A stretch of 64,000 nt of DNA from Pseudomonadota bacterium. GTDB taxonomy: Bacteria > Pseudomonadota > Gammaproteobacteria > Steroidobacterales > JBCBZW01. Shown here in pieces: positions 1 to 8,838 of this stretch. Every line of letters starts with the position of its first letter. Positions within the stretch are counted from its first letter, which is position 1. The position numbers were made by a program, and so were the translations under genes. Under the pieces are notes generated by a model. That model was given only the letters and a program-made list of their open reading frames with translations. It did not search any database and was not told where the DNA came from. The DNA lies in NCBI GenBank assembly GCA_039815145.1, contig JBCBZW010000016.1:1-64000 (forward strand), given 5' to 3'.

Positions 1-1516
1 CCTCGCCGATAGGCAGCGCCTTGCCGCGCGAGCGCGCCCGCAGGGCATCGGCCTCGGTCGGACTCACCAGCGGCACGCTATCGATGCTCGCGCCCGGGGT
101 AGCTACCACGCCGCTCAGGAACTCGCCGTAAGCGTCGAGCAACATGGTGGCGGTGGATGCATCGTAGAGGTCGGTGGCGTACTCGGCGGACACCGTGAGC
201 TGCCCGTCGTCGATGTTTACGAAGCAGGTGAGGTCGAGCTTGGCGAAGCCGGACTCTACGACCAAGCGCTCCTGCGTGAGCTCGCCGAAGCGGGTGTCCG
301 CGCCCTCGTCGCTCTCCAACACGAACATGGTCTGGAACAGCGGGTTGGCGCCGAGGTCGCGTCCGGGCTGCAGCTCGGCCACCAGCACTTCGAAGGGCAA
401 GGCCTGGTGATCGACGGCCGCCAGGGCCGTTGCGCGTACCCGCGCCAGGAGCTGTTCGAAGGACTCGGCGCCATCGAACTGCTCGCGAATGACGACGCTG
501 TTCAGGAACAGGCCCACCATGGCGTCGGTCTGCGCCGGCGCACGGGAGGCCACCGGTGTGCCGACCCGCACGTCCGATTGCCCGCTCAGGCGGTAGAGCA
601 CGGCGAGGAAGGCGGCCAGCAACACCATGTACGGCGTCGCCTGGTGGCGGCGGGCGAGGGTCGCCACGGCACTCGCCAGGGCCGGATCCAGGCGGCGCTG
701 CTGCCAACCGCCGCGCAGGCTGGCCCGCGTGGGGCGCCGAAAGTCCCCAGGCAGGGCGGCGCAGGAATCGTCCAGGTCGCTCAGCTTGTCCCGCCAGAAC
801 GCGAGCTGCGCGTCGCGATGGCGCTCGATTTGCTCGCGCTGCCAAAGGGCGTAGTCGCCGTAGTCCACGTCGACGACCGCCGGCAGGCCTTCGTCGCCGC
901 CGCCGTGAGCGTAGGCCGTGGCCAACTCCCGGCGCAGTACGCCTAGGGACCACTCGTCCGCGATGATGTGATGTAGCACCAGCACCAACACGTGCTCGTG
1001 CGCGCCCAGGGCGATGAGCCCGGCCCGCACCAGCGGCCCCTGGGCCAGGGAGAACGGTTGCTGCACGAGTCTGCGGATCGCCTCGTGCTGGGCACCATCG
1101 ACATCCGAGGCCTGGGACACATCGCGCGTATCGAGCACCAACGGCGAAGGAGGTGCCACGCGCTGCACGAGTTCGCTGCCGCGCACCTCGAAGGTGGTAC
1201 GCAGGCTCGCATGGCGGTGGACCAGGATGTCCAAGGCCCTTTGCAGGGCGTCGCGGTCCAACGCGCCGCGCAGACGCAGGCCCAGCACCATGTGGTAGGC
1301 GGCACCGGCGCCGTGCAGTTGATCGAGGAAGTACAGGCGCGCCTGCGCGTAGGACGCGGGCGCCTCGGCGCGATCCTCGCGCGGCACCAGGGCAGGCACG
1401 TCGGCGCTCGCCGGCGCGGCGGACGCAGCGCTGCCCTGCAGGCGGCGCTTCAGGAGCTCGCGGCGTGCCGCGTCGAGGCGCTCGCGGCGATCATCGTTAC
1501 CGGTGGCGTCGGCCAT
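1..1516 (-). CDS. Nonribosomal peptide synthetase, condensation domain (partial, runs off left edge)
   Basis: This reading frame is open to the window edge, so only the first ~505 residues are seen. After a charged ~50-residue N-terminal stretch comes a condensation domain. Its catalytic motif is HHIIADEWS (about residues 182-190), matching HHxxxDGWS with Glu replacing Gly. It should join the upstream aminoacyl intermediate to the next residue of a peptide. The ATG lies 14 nt after the stop of the preceding NRPS, so the two are very likely co-transcribed and used in series. Adenylation and carrier domains, and any release domain, must lie outside the window, so the second building block cannot be read here. 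The family is clear; the product is unknown. Confidence 0.9.
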   Translation of the reverse strand, partial: MADATGNDDRRERLDAARRELLKRRLQGSAASAAPASADVPALVPREDRAEAPASYAQARLYFLDQLHGAGAAYHMVLGLRLRGALDRDALQRALDILVHRHASLRTTFEVRGSELVQRVAPPSPLVLDTRDVSQASDVDGAQHEAIRRLVQQPFSLAQGPLVRAGLIALGAHEHVLVLVLHHIIADEWSLGVLRRELATAYAHGGGDEGLPAVVDVDYGDYALWQREQIERHRDAQLAFWRDKLSDLDDSCAALPGDFRRPTRASLRGGWQQRRLDPALASAVATLARRHQATPYMVLLAAFLAVLYRLSGQSDVRVGTPVASRAPAQTDAMVGLFLNSVVIREQFDGAESFEQLLARVRATALAAVDHQALPFEVLVAELQPGRDLGANPLFQTMFVLESDEGADTRFGELTQERLVVESGFAKLDLTCFVNIDDGQLTVSAEYATDLYDASTATMLLDAYGEFLSGVVATPGASIDSVPLVSPTEADALRARSRGKALPIGE

Positions 1517-1530
1517 CTCCCGCGACCCGC

Positions 1531-4500
1531 CTAGGACTCGTCGAGGAGGCGTTCGACCTCCTCGTCTGAGAGCGACTCGATTTGCGCGATCAGCGCCGTC
1601 TCCACCGCCTGCGCCACCGCACCCAGCGTCGGAGCAGCGAAGAAACTCTGTAGGGGCAGCTCCACATCGAAGGCATCGCGGATCCGCGCGAGGGCCTGGA
1701 TCGCCGTCAGAGAAGCACCACCGAGATCGAAGAAATCATCGTGCACGCCCACCTGCTCCACGCCGAGCAGCGCGCTCCACACGGCGGCCAGCTGCTGCTC
1801 CACTTCCGTGGCCGGTGCCACGAAGGGCCCTACACTCCCCGCACCTGCCAGCTCCCAGGGCTTGGGTAGGGCCTTGCGGTCCACCTTGCCGGTGGCCGCC
1901 AGGGGCATGGCGTCCAGGGGCACGAGGTAGGCCGGCATCATCTCGTCGGGTAGCGTCGTGGCGAGGTGCTGGCGCAGGGCCTCGTTCGACAGCGCGCCAT
2001 CCGCAGCCGTGACGTAGAGCGCCAGACGCGCCTCGTCGCGCGCGGGCGGCTCGCGATAGCCCACCTCGCTCAGGATCTCGCGCACGCGACGGGTGTCGAT
2101 CTCATCGTCGAGCTCGTGCAACGCTGCCTCGCGGGTCTTGTGGCGAAGGCGCACGTCCCAGCTGTAGGGCAGCGCGTAGTTGTGGTACCCGCGCTCCTTG
2201 CGGTGCACGTAGATACCCGCTTCGTTGATCAGGCAGTTGGTGGAACGCCCCGTGTCGACCGGTCGCTGCCAGGGCGTGTTCGTCTCCAGGTACGCGTACA
2301 CCTCATCGAGGGGCACGTCCCAATAGCGGTAGAAGTCGACGAACTGGATCTGCTCGAAGACCCTGTCATCGTCGAAGGCGGAGACGTCCAGGTGCTGGGC
2401 GACGGCGTCGTCGATGCGATGGTAGACCTTGCGCGCATCAATGATGGCCCGCTCCACCTTGGTCACATCGAACTGGCGATGGCGGAACATCTCATCGAGG
2501 CGTGTCTCGAAGATCTGCCCGCGCGACAGGCCGGTGACGATGTAGCCGATGTTGCGTTGGCGCGCTTCGTTGATGGCGAGGGTGTAGATGGTCTTGAAGC
2601 AGCCGTGGCAGACGTTGCTGTGGCGACGCAGGCTGTCGGCGAAGATCGCGTTCATGTGCGGCGTGCGCGCCATCACCTGATCCACGCCGAGGGCCTTGGC
2701 CACCTGACGGGTGTTCTCGAGCGCCCCTTCCGAGATGAAGCCGTTGTCGAGGGTCAGCGCCAGGATCTTGAGGCCCATGGCGGCGACCTGATAGATCATA
2801 TAGGTGCTGTCCTTGCCCCCGGAGAGGAGCACGATGCAATCGTAATCCCCTTGACGTTGGGCGCGCATCAGGCCTGCGATCTCCTCCAGCGCCTCGCGCG
2901 GCTGGAAGTAGGCCTGGGCCTCCACCGCGTGACGTTCGAAGGTCACGCACATGCTGCACACGTCCGCGTCGTTGAAGACGATCCCGGGGTAGTTCGAGGG
3001 CATGCCGCAGCGCTGACAGAAGCGCACGGGATCTTGCGCCGCGCGGTCGACCACCACCGCCACCGCCTGCCCCACCTGCGGGTGCGCCACGGCAGCCGCT
3101 TCCACCTCGGCGAGCTCGATACGCGCCCCGCGCACCTTTACCTGAGCGTCGCCGCGACCCAGATACTCGAGACGCCCATCCACGGTCCAGCGGCCGAGAT
3201 CGCCCGTGCGATACACGCGCGCGCCGTCGAGAGCAGTCGCCTCGATGAAGCGTTGCGCCGTGAGTTCGGCCCGATTCACGTAACCGTCGGCGACGCCGAC
3301 ACCGCCGATGCAGATCTCACCGAGCAGTCCCGTCGGCACGGGATCGCCGTACTCATCGAGCAGGAAGATCTGGGCGTTGGCGATCGGTCGCCCGATCGGC
3401 ACCGACGCGGCGATGTCCTGCTTCGCGTCGAAGCGGTGGATCATGCACCCGACGGTGGCTTCCGTCGGGCCGTACTCGTTGTAGAGCGCGAGCGTGTCGG
3501 GGAACTGATCGGACACGGCGCGGGCGAGGTCCGTCTTCAGGTCCTCACCGCCAAGGATCAGCGTACGGATTCCCTGCGCCTTGCCGCCGAGCTCTCGAAT
3601 CAGCTCCAAGTGGGCCGGTGTGAGCTTGACCACGTCCACCGCATCGTCCTCGAAGACGCGCAGGACGGGCAGATCGTTGTCTCCCTCATCCAGATACACC
3701 ACCACGGCACCGCCGCACAGGAGCGGCGTGTAGAGGCTGGTGACCGTGAGGTCGACGGCGAGGGACGTGTGCAGGGCGAAGTCCTTCGCACCGCCTTCAC
3801 AGTACTGGCCGCGCGCCCACAGCAGGTAGTTGCTGAGAGCCGCGCGGGAGATCTGCACCCCCTTCGGCGTGCCGGTGGAGCCGGAGGTGTAGATCAGGTA
3901 GGCGAGATCTTGGGGCGCGCCGGCGGGCGTCACCGCCTCAGCGTGCTCGGGGGCAGCCGCTGCGTCGATGACCGGGTACTGCGACGGGAGACGTTCGCTC
4001 ATCGACGGCGCCGCCAGCACCCCGGTGAGGCGCAGGGGTGAGTGCGACAGATCGTCTAGAATCGCGGCGAGGCGTGCCGGTGGATGGCGGATGTCTAGGG
4101 GTAGGTACGCACCCCCCACTCGCAGGCTTGCCAGCATCGCCACCAGCGCCTGGGGCGAGCGCGGCAGGGCCAGCGCCAGTACAGCCCCCGGACCGTGACC
4201 TTGCGCCAGCAGGTAGCTAGCGAGATCGTTCACTCGCTGATCGAGCTCGGCGTAGCTCCAGGTGAGCTCATCGCAACGAAGGGCCGGCGCGGTTGGCGTG
4301 CGGGCCACCTGCGCCCGGAACGCCTCGTCTACGTCGCCGGCCTGCACTAGCTCGGGATGCCGCGTGTCGTTGAAGGCAATCAGCTGCTGCTGGCGCTCGT
4401 TCGCCGTGGACAGGTTACAGCGCCGGATCGGCTGCTCCGACTCGCGGATCAGCGCGTCGATGATGGCGAAGAAGTGCTGCGCGAGCAGATCTTGGGCCGC

Positions 4501-5754
4501 CGGGGAGAACACGCCTTCGTTCGCATCCAGGTCGACGCAGAGCTCGCCCTGGCCATCGAAATCGTGGACTTGAATGCGCAGCTTGTGGGCAGCATCGCCA
4601 GCGCCCGCGTGCACCCAATCGGTGTCCATGTCGAGCCCGGGTGGCGCCTGCATGCGCGCGGTGACGAAATTCAGCAGGACGTCGTAGGCCGTGTTGCTCG
4701 CCGCCGTGCTGGTGCCGGGGAGCCCGTGGCGCAGCGTATCCACCACGGCTTGGCCCACCTTCGCCGCGAGGGACGAGAAGGTCTCGTCGGTCTCGACGTC
4801 CACCTTCAGCGGAAAGACCTCCATGTAGAGGCCCGGCGTGAGCTTGTCGCGCGCCGAGAGGCGGTTGTGCATCGGCACGCCGAGCCCCAGGCGCTTCGCC
4901 CCGCTGATCCGCTGCAGCAGAGCCAGGACCGCGGTGGCGGTCAGACGAAAGAGACTCAGCTCTTCGTTCAGCAGCTGCATGCCCGGCGCCATGGCGAGAT
5001 CGCGCAGGGCGGCCGAGCGATCGGCGCCTAGGGGGAGGCGCAGGCGGCGCGTGCGCGAGTTGCGGCCGATGCCGCCCGTGGTGCCGTAGAAGGGCTGCCG
5101 ATCGGCGGGCTTGGCGAGCAACGCCTCCCAGTAGGCCCGTGCGCTGGCGTAAGACTTGCGATCGCGCGCACTGCGCTCGCGGGCGACATAGTCCGCGTAG
5201 GCAGGCACCTCCGTCTCGCTCGACGCAGCACCCTCGTAGTGGGCGAACAAGCGCTCGCACAACAAGGCGGACGCCCAGGCGTCGCTCACCACGTGGTGCA
5301 GCTTCAAGAACCACACGTGGTGCGTCGGACCGATGCGCAGGAGCGCGCTCTCGTAGAGGCAATGCGACAGGGTGACGGGCACGCGGGCACGCTCGTGCAC
5401 CCAGCGTTCGCAGGCCGCCTCGGCGTCGTCGCGGGAGGCGAAGTTCACCTGGTCGAGGGGCGGGAATTCGCTCGCCGCCAGCACCTGCTGCTGCGGCACG
5501 CTGTCCGCTTCGCGCAGCACCGTGCGCAAGGCGTCGCACTCGGCTACCAGGGCCTCGAACGCCCCCGCGAAACGCTCAGCGTCGAGGACGCCCTGCAGGC
5601 GGAAGGCGAACACCATGTTGTAGAGCGGCGAGGTGGGCTCCACCTGCTGCCCCATCCAGATCAGGAACTGGCTGCGCGTGAGGTTGCTGGCCGCCTCGAT
5701 GTCGTCGATCCATCGACCGGTGAGGGCATCACCGGTCGACGTGTCGGCGGTCAT
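1531..5754 (-). CDS. NRPS module C-A-PCP with a PP-loop ATPase inserted in the adenylation domain; code suggests Asn
   Basis: 1407 aa. The start at 5754 overlaps the upstream carrier-protein stop by 4 bp (ATGA). Order: condensation domain (HHVVSDAW, residues 153-160); adenylation N-terminal part from ~470 (TSGSTGTPKG 623-632, NEYGPTE ~759-765, RTGDLGR ~849-855, A8 RGARIELAEVE ~875-885); insertion ~905-1230; adenylation C-terminal part (A9 ~1262-1280, A10 GKVDRKAL with Lys1290); carrier domain with LGGASL (Ser1348). By alignment from memory to GrsA, the specificity residues read D-L-T-K-I-G-E-V-G-K, the pattern known for asparagine. The insert has CxxC pairs (913/916, 933/936, 1049/1052) and the PP-loop SGGKDST (978-984), resembling WbpG-like N-acetyl-sugar amidotransferases of the adenine nucleotide alpha-hydrolase superfamily. 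Methyltransferases are the usual insert at A8-A9. What this insert does (amidation, sulfur transfer or other adenylation chemistry) is inference only. Confidence 0.93.
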   Translation of the reverse strand: MTADTSTGDALTGRWIDDIEAASNLTRSQFLIWMGQQVEPTSPLYNMVFAFRLQGVLDAERFAGAFEALVAECDALRTVLREADSVPQQQVLAASEFPPLDQVNFASRDDAEAACERWVHERARVPVTLSHCLYESALLRIGPTHHVWFLKLHHVVSDAWASALLCERLFAHYEGAASSETEVPAYADYVARERSARDRKSYASARAYWEALLAKPADRQPFYGTTGGIGRNSRTRRLRLPLGADRSAALRDLAMAPGMQLLNEELSLFRLTATAVLALLQRISGAKRLGLGVPMHNRLSARDKLTPGLYMEVFPLKVDVETDETFSSLAAKVGQAVVDTLRHGLPGTSTAASNTAYDVLLNFVTARMQAPPGLDMDTDWVHAGAGDAAHKLRIQVHDFDGQGELCVDLDANEGVFSPAAQDLLAQHFFAIIDALIRESEQPIRRCNLSTANERQQQLIAFNDTRHPELVQAGDVDEAFRAQVARTPTAPALRCDELTWSYAELDQRVNDLASYLLAQGHGPGAVLALALPRSPQALVAMLASLRVGGAYLPLDIRHPPARLAAILDDLSHSPLRLTGVLAAPSMSERLPSQYPVIDAAAAPEHAEAVTPAGAPQDLAYLIYTSGSTGTPKGVQISRAALSNYLLWARGQYCEGGAKDFALHTSLAVDLTVTSLYTPLLCGGAVVVYLDEGDNDLPVLRVFEDDAVDVVKLTPAHLELIRELGGKAQGIRTLILGGEDLKTDLARAVSDQFPDTLALYNEYGPTEATVGCMIHRFDAKQDIAASVPIGRPIANAQIFLLDEYGDPVPTGLLGEICIGGVGVADGYVNRAELTAQRFIEATALDGARVYRTGDLGRWTVDGRLEYLGRGDAQVKVRGARIELAEVEAAAVAHPQVGQAVAVVVDRAAQDPVRFCQRCGMPSNYPGIVFNDADVCSMCVTFERHAVEAQAYFQPREALEEIAGLMRAQRQGDYDCIVLLSGGKDSTYMIYQVAAMGLKILALTLDNGFISEGALENTRQVAKALGVDQVMARTPHMNAIFADSLRRHSNVCHGCFKTIYTLAINEARQRNIGYIVTGLSRGQIFETRLDEMFRHRQFDVTKVERAIIDARKVYHRIDDAVAQHLDVSAFDDDRVFEQIQFVDFYRYWDVPLDEVYAYLETNTPWQRPVDTGRSTNCLINEAGIYVHRKERGYHNYALPYSWDVRLRHKTREAALHELDDEIDTRRVREILSEVGYREPPARDEARLALYVTAADGALSNEALRQHLATTLPDEMMPAYLVPLDAMPLAATGKVDRKALPKPWELAGAGSVGPFVAPATEVEQQLAAVWSALLGVEQVGVHDDFFDLGGASLTAIQALARIRDAFDVELPLQSFFAAPTLGAVAQAVETALIAQIESLSDEEVERLLDES

Positions 5755-6011
5755 TGCGTCGCGACCCCTTGGCGGGCTTCGAGGTAGGCCACGAGCACAT
5801 CGACGGAGCGGAAGTTCTCGATCGTGATGTCCTGCGGCGGCACGGCGAGGCCGAGTTCGCTGTCGATGAAGGTCACCAGGCGCATGACGCCGAGGGAATC
5901 GAGGTAGCCGTCGACGAGCAGTTCGTCGTCGCCGCCGATGGTCACGTCGTCCTGGTCCGCCAGGAGATCGTCGTTGATGAAGTCGATTACTTGCTGTCGC
6001 ATGGCATTCAC
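5751..6011 (-). CDS. Stand-alone peptidyl carrier protein (PigG/PltL/RedO-like)
   Basis: 86 aa acidic carrier protein. The phosphopantetheine site is in the segment DGYLDSLGVMRL, where the Ser of DSL is the attachment residue. This segment and the later ENFRSVDVLV segment look like the prolyl carrier proteins of prodigiosin and pyoluteorin biosynthesis. It is expected to hold L-proline as a thioester while the neighbouring dehydrogenase oxidises it to pyrrole-2-carboxyl. The annotated start is GTG; an in-frame ATG lies at 6002. The stop overlaps the ATG of the NRPS downstream, and the prolyl-AMP ligase ends 18 nt upstream, so the order ligase-carrier-NRPS matches the flow of substrate. Confidence 0.88.
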   Translation of the reverse strand: MNAMRQQVIDFINDDLLADQDDVTIGGDDELLVDGYLDSLGVMRLVTFIDSELGLAVPPQDITIENFRSVDVLVAYLEARQGVATQ

Positions 6012-6029
6012 TGTGCTCGCGCTTGACCC

Positions 6030-7625
6030 TCAAGCAGGCTGCGCGTTGTTGTTGTCGTGGTGGGCTTCGGCCGCTAGCCGTAGCGCACGTCGGTCCACCT
6101 TACCCGAGGTGGTGCGGGGAAACTCGTCGACGACGGTCAGGGCCACGGGCACCGCGTAGGCGGGCAGGCGTGCCTTGAGCGCGCGCTGCAGGGGCGCCGC
6201 CTCGAGCTCGCCGTCGGGCGCCTGGCGCGCCGAGGCGTGCACGGCGAGCGTGCCCGTGCCGTCGGTCACCGGGAACACGGCAGCCTCCTCCACGCCCTCG
6301 CACGCGGCGAGGGTGGCCTCGATCTCGTCGAGGTCGACGCGGCAACCGCGAGTCTTGATCAGGCGGTCCGCCCGGCCCAGGAAGTCGAAGTTGCCGTCGT
6401 CGCGTTGGATGACGATGTCACCGGTGCGGTAGAAGCGATCCGGCGAACACGCAGGGTAGCGCGCCACGTCGTGGTACGCCTTCGCCATCAGATCCTCACG
6501 ATTCCAGTAGCCGCGCATCATGGTGGGTGCGCGGATCGCCAATTCGCCGGTCTCACCGGGTGTGACGCCCTGGCCGTCAGCATCGATCACCAGCGCCTCG
6601 ACGTTGTCGTAGGGCGTGCCGATGGGCAGGGACGGCGCATCGTCCGCGGCGATCGGCGGCACGTAGTAGCGCGTGCAACCGTTCACCTCGGTCGGGCCGT
6701 ATACGTTGCAGAAGGAGACGTGGGGCAGGAGTTGCTGCAGGCGGCGCAGGTGCTTGATGGTCATCGGCTCGCCGCCGAAGAGCACGCGCGTCAACGCCGG
6801 CAGGGGGCGCTCCTCGAGGGCCTTGCTCGTCACCAGCTGGATCAGGGCGAAGGGTACCGTGTAGAAGAGGCTCATGGCCTCCTCCTCCAGCAGCTGCGCA
6901 AGGCTCGCCGGCATGCGCGCATGCTCTTCGGGCACCATCACCATGGTGCAGGCCGCTAGGGCGCCGGCGAAGTAGTCGAGGGTGGAGAGATCGAAGTGCA
7001 AGGGAGCGTAGTTGCTGATGCGATCGTCGGGCACCAGCTGGTGCTCGGCCGCCGACACCTCCGCCCAGGCCATGGCACTGCGGTGGGAATGCATGATGCC
7101 CTTCGGCGTGCCCGTCGAGCCGGAGGAGTAGAGGATGTAGCAGGGATCCTGCTCGGTCACGGCCACCGGCGGCGCCTGGTCGCGCCCGCCCGCAGCGATC
7201 TGCGCCCAGGTGAGGCCATCGCCAGCCTCGCCCTCCACGCCGATCACGTGCTCGATCGCCTGCGTCGCCTCGGCGAGCTGCGCGAGCTGGCGCCGGCGAC
7301 GTGGCTCGGTAATCAGGACTCTTAGGCCACCGTCTTCGACGATGAACGCGTGGCGCAGGGCCGGCGCGCCGGGATCGAGGGGCACGTAGGCAGCCCCGGC
7401 CTTCATGATGGCGTGGATGGCCACGGCGCACGCGACGCCCTTGCCGAGCAGCACGCCAACCCGATCGCCGCGACGCACGCCGCGCGCGACCAGCTCGTGG
7501 GCGAGGCCGTTGGCCTGACGCACCAGGGCCTCGTAGGTGAGCGCCTCGCCGCGACAGCGCACGGCGTCGCGCGACGGCTCGCGAGCCGCCGCGTCATCCA
7601 CCAGGCGATGGAGCAGGTAGCGCAC
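6030..7625 (-). CDS. L-prolyl-AMP ligase, carrier-protein loading (PigI/PltF/RedM family)
   Basis: 531 aa free-standing adenylation enzyme with GTG start. Core motifs: YSSGSTGTPKG (A3), FCNVYGPTEVN (A5), YRTGD (A7), GRADRLIKTRGCRVDLDEIE (A8) and TSGKVDRRAL (A10). The stretch HFDLSTLDYFAGALA followed by a hydrophobic FYTVPFALIQL segment is characteristic of the proline-activating ligases of pyrrole pathways rather than of generic fatty-acyl ligases. It should convert L-proline and ATP to prolyl-AMP and load the adjacent carrier protein. It lies 16 nt after the dehydrogenase stop. Substrate assignment rests on family resemblance and on the neighbouring dehydrogenase and carrier; no structure-based code was computed. 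Confidence 0.85.
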   Translation of the reverse strand: MRYLLHRLVDDAAAREPSRDAVRCRGEALTYEALVRQANGLAHELVARGVRRGDRVGVLLGKGVACAVAIHAIMKAGAAYVPLDPGAPALRHAFIVEDGGLRVLITEPRRRRQLAQLAEATQAIEHVIGVEGEAGDGLTWAQIAAGGRDQAPPVAVTEQDPCYILYSSGSTGTPKGIMHSHRSAMAWAEVSAAEHQLVPDDRISNYAPLHFDLSTLDYFAGALAACTMVMVPEEHARMPASLAQLLEEEAMSLFYTVPFALIQLVTSKALEERPLPALTRVLFGGEPMTIKHLRRLQQLLPHVSFCNVYGPTEVNGCTRYYVPPIAADDAPSLPIGTPYDNVEALVIDADGQGVTPGETGELAIRAPTMMRGYWNREDLMAKAYHDVARYPACSPDRFYRTGDIVIQRDDGNFDFLGRADRLIKTRGCRVDLDEIEATLAACEGVEEAAVFPVTDGTGTLAVHASARQAPDGELEAAPLQRALKARLPAYAVPVALTVVDEFPRTTSGKVDRRALRLAAEAHHDNNNAQPA

Positions 7626-7641
7626 CTCGACCCCGCCCCGC

Positions 7642-8799
7642 CTACACGCCGAGCAGGCGAGCGATGACCTGGCGCTGAATGTCCGAGGTGCCGGAGTAGA
7701 TCACGCCACCGGCCGCATCGCGCAGATCCCGCTCGACGCCCGCCTCGGAGAGATAGCCCCTGCCGCCGTGGATACGCATCGCATCGAGGCTGGAGGCGAC
7801 GAAGGCTTCAGAGATGTGCAGCTTGGCGAGCGCCGCCTCCGCCGCCGACGCGCCGCCGTTGTCCATCGCCCAGGCGGCGCGGTAGAGCAGCAGGCGGGAG
7901 GTTTCCAGGCGCAGCTTCATCTCCGCCAGGCGGTTGGAGATGCTCTGGTAGTTGGCGATGGGTTGGCCGAACACCTCGCGCTTGCGGGCGAAGGTCACGC
8001 ACTCGTCGAGCTGGCGCGCCATGGAGCCCACGTGGCTGGCGAAGATGAAACTCCGCTCCCACTCCATCGAGTGCTGGAAGATGCTCTGACCCGCGCCGAT
8101 GGGGCCGAGCATGGCGTCCGCGGGCACACGGCAGTTCTCCAAGGTGAGCTCACCCATGGGCGCCGTGCGCAGGCCCATCTTCTGTTGCGGTTCGCCGCGG
8201 ACGAAGCCTGGCGTGGTCGCTTCCACCAGGAAGGCCGACAGCCCCCACTGGCCAAGGGATGGGTCCGTGGTGGCGAACACCAGCGCTAGGTCGCAGGTGG
8301 GGCCCAGGCCGATGTAGGTCTTGTGGCCGTTGAGCACGTAGTCGTCGCCGTCGCGCTCAGCCACGGTGCGCAGGCCAAAGGCGTTGGAGCCGGAGGCTTC
8401 CTCGGTCATGCCGTGGGCGCCGATGAGCTGGCCGCCGGAGAGGCCCGGCAGGTAGCGTCGCTTCTGCTCGTCGGTGCCGAAGGTCTGGATCGGCTCCTGC
8501 ACGGCCCAGATCTGGCCGTTGAGGCCAAGCGTCAGGCCGTTGTCCGGGCAACCGTAGCCGATCGCCTCGAGCACCATGATGGTGTCGACGGTGCTGAGGC
8601 CACGGCCGCCGTACTCGGTCGGCACGTTGAGGCCGAGGACGCCGAAGTCGGCGCACTTGTTCCAGTCGCCGCGCCAATCGCTTTCGTCCTTGGCGCCGCG
8701 GTGGTCGCGAGCCACGAGGTCCGCGCCGAGCTCTTTGCTGGCGAAGTCACGTGCCGCGTCGATGAGCTCCTGGCTCTGCGGGTCTACGGAGAAGTCCAT
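7642..8799 (-). CDS. Acyl-CoA dehydrogenase-fold flavoprotein, probable L-prolyl-S-PCP dehydrogenase (PigA/PltE/RedW-like)
   Basis: 385 aa, the full length for the acyl-CoA dehydrogenase family. Visible signatures are the central FAD/substrate segment GAHGMTEEASGSNAFGL, the glycine-rich RIHGGRGYLSEAGVERDLRD and the C-terminal YSGTSDIQRQVIARLLG. In prodigiosin- and pyoluteorin-type pathways, enzymes of this family perform the four-electron oxidation of carrier-bound proline to pyrrole-2-carboxyl. The call depends on that context: a prolyl ligase and a carrier protein follow immediately. No electron-transfer partner is encoded beside it, and an ordinary acyl-CoA dehydrogenase cannot be excluded from sequence alone. 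A purine-rich GAGAG stretch precedes the ATG. Confidence 0.85.
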   Translation of the reverse strand: MDFSVDPQSQELIDAARDFASKELGADLVARDHRGAKDESDWRGDWNKCADFGVLGLNVPTEYGGRGLSTVDTIMVLEAIGYGCPDNGLTLGLNGQIWAVQEPIQTFGTDEQKRRYLPGLSGGQLIGAHGMTEEASGSNAFGLRTVAERDGDDYVLNGHKTYIGLGPTCDLALVFATTDPSLGQWGLSAFLVEATTPGFVRGEPQQKMGLRTAPMGELTLENCRVPADAMLGPIGAGQSIFQHSMEWERSFIFASHVGSMARQLDECVTFARKREVFGQPIANYQSISNRLAEMKLRLETSRLLLYRAAWAMDNGGASAAEAALAKLHISEAFVASSLDAMRIHGGRGYLSEAGVERDLRDAAGGVIYSGTSDIQRQVIARLLGV

Positions 8800-8838
8800 C
8801 GTCTCTCGCTCTCAACTCTTCCCTGGATACCGAAGCCG

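Noticed and set aside
1966-4041. 691-codon plus-strand frame opposite the NRPS
   Set aside because: Shadow of a high-GC coding strand; no recognisable motif, and the minus strand has clear NRPS core motifs.
5755-6033. N-terminal extension of the NRPS frame
   Set aside because: It runs through the whole carrier-protein gene in another frame; the ATGA-coupled start at 5754 begins with condensation-domain sequence.
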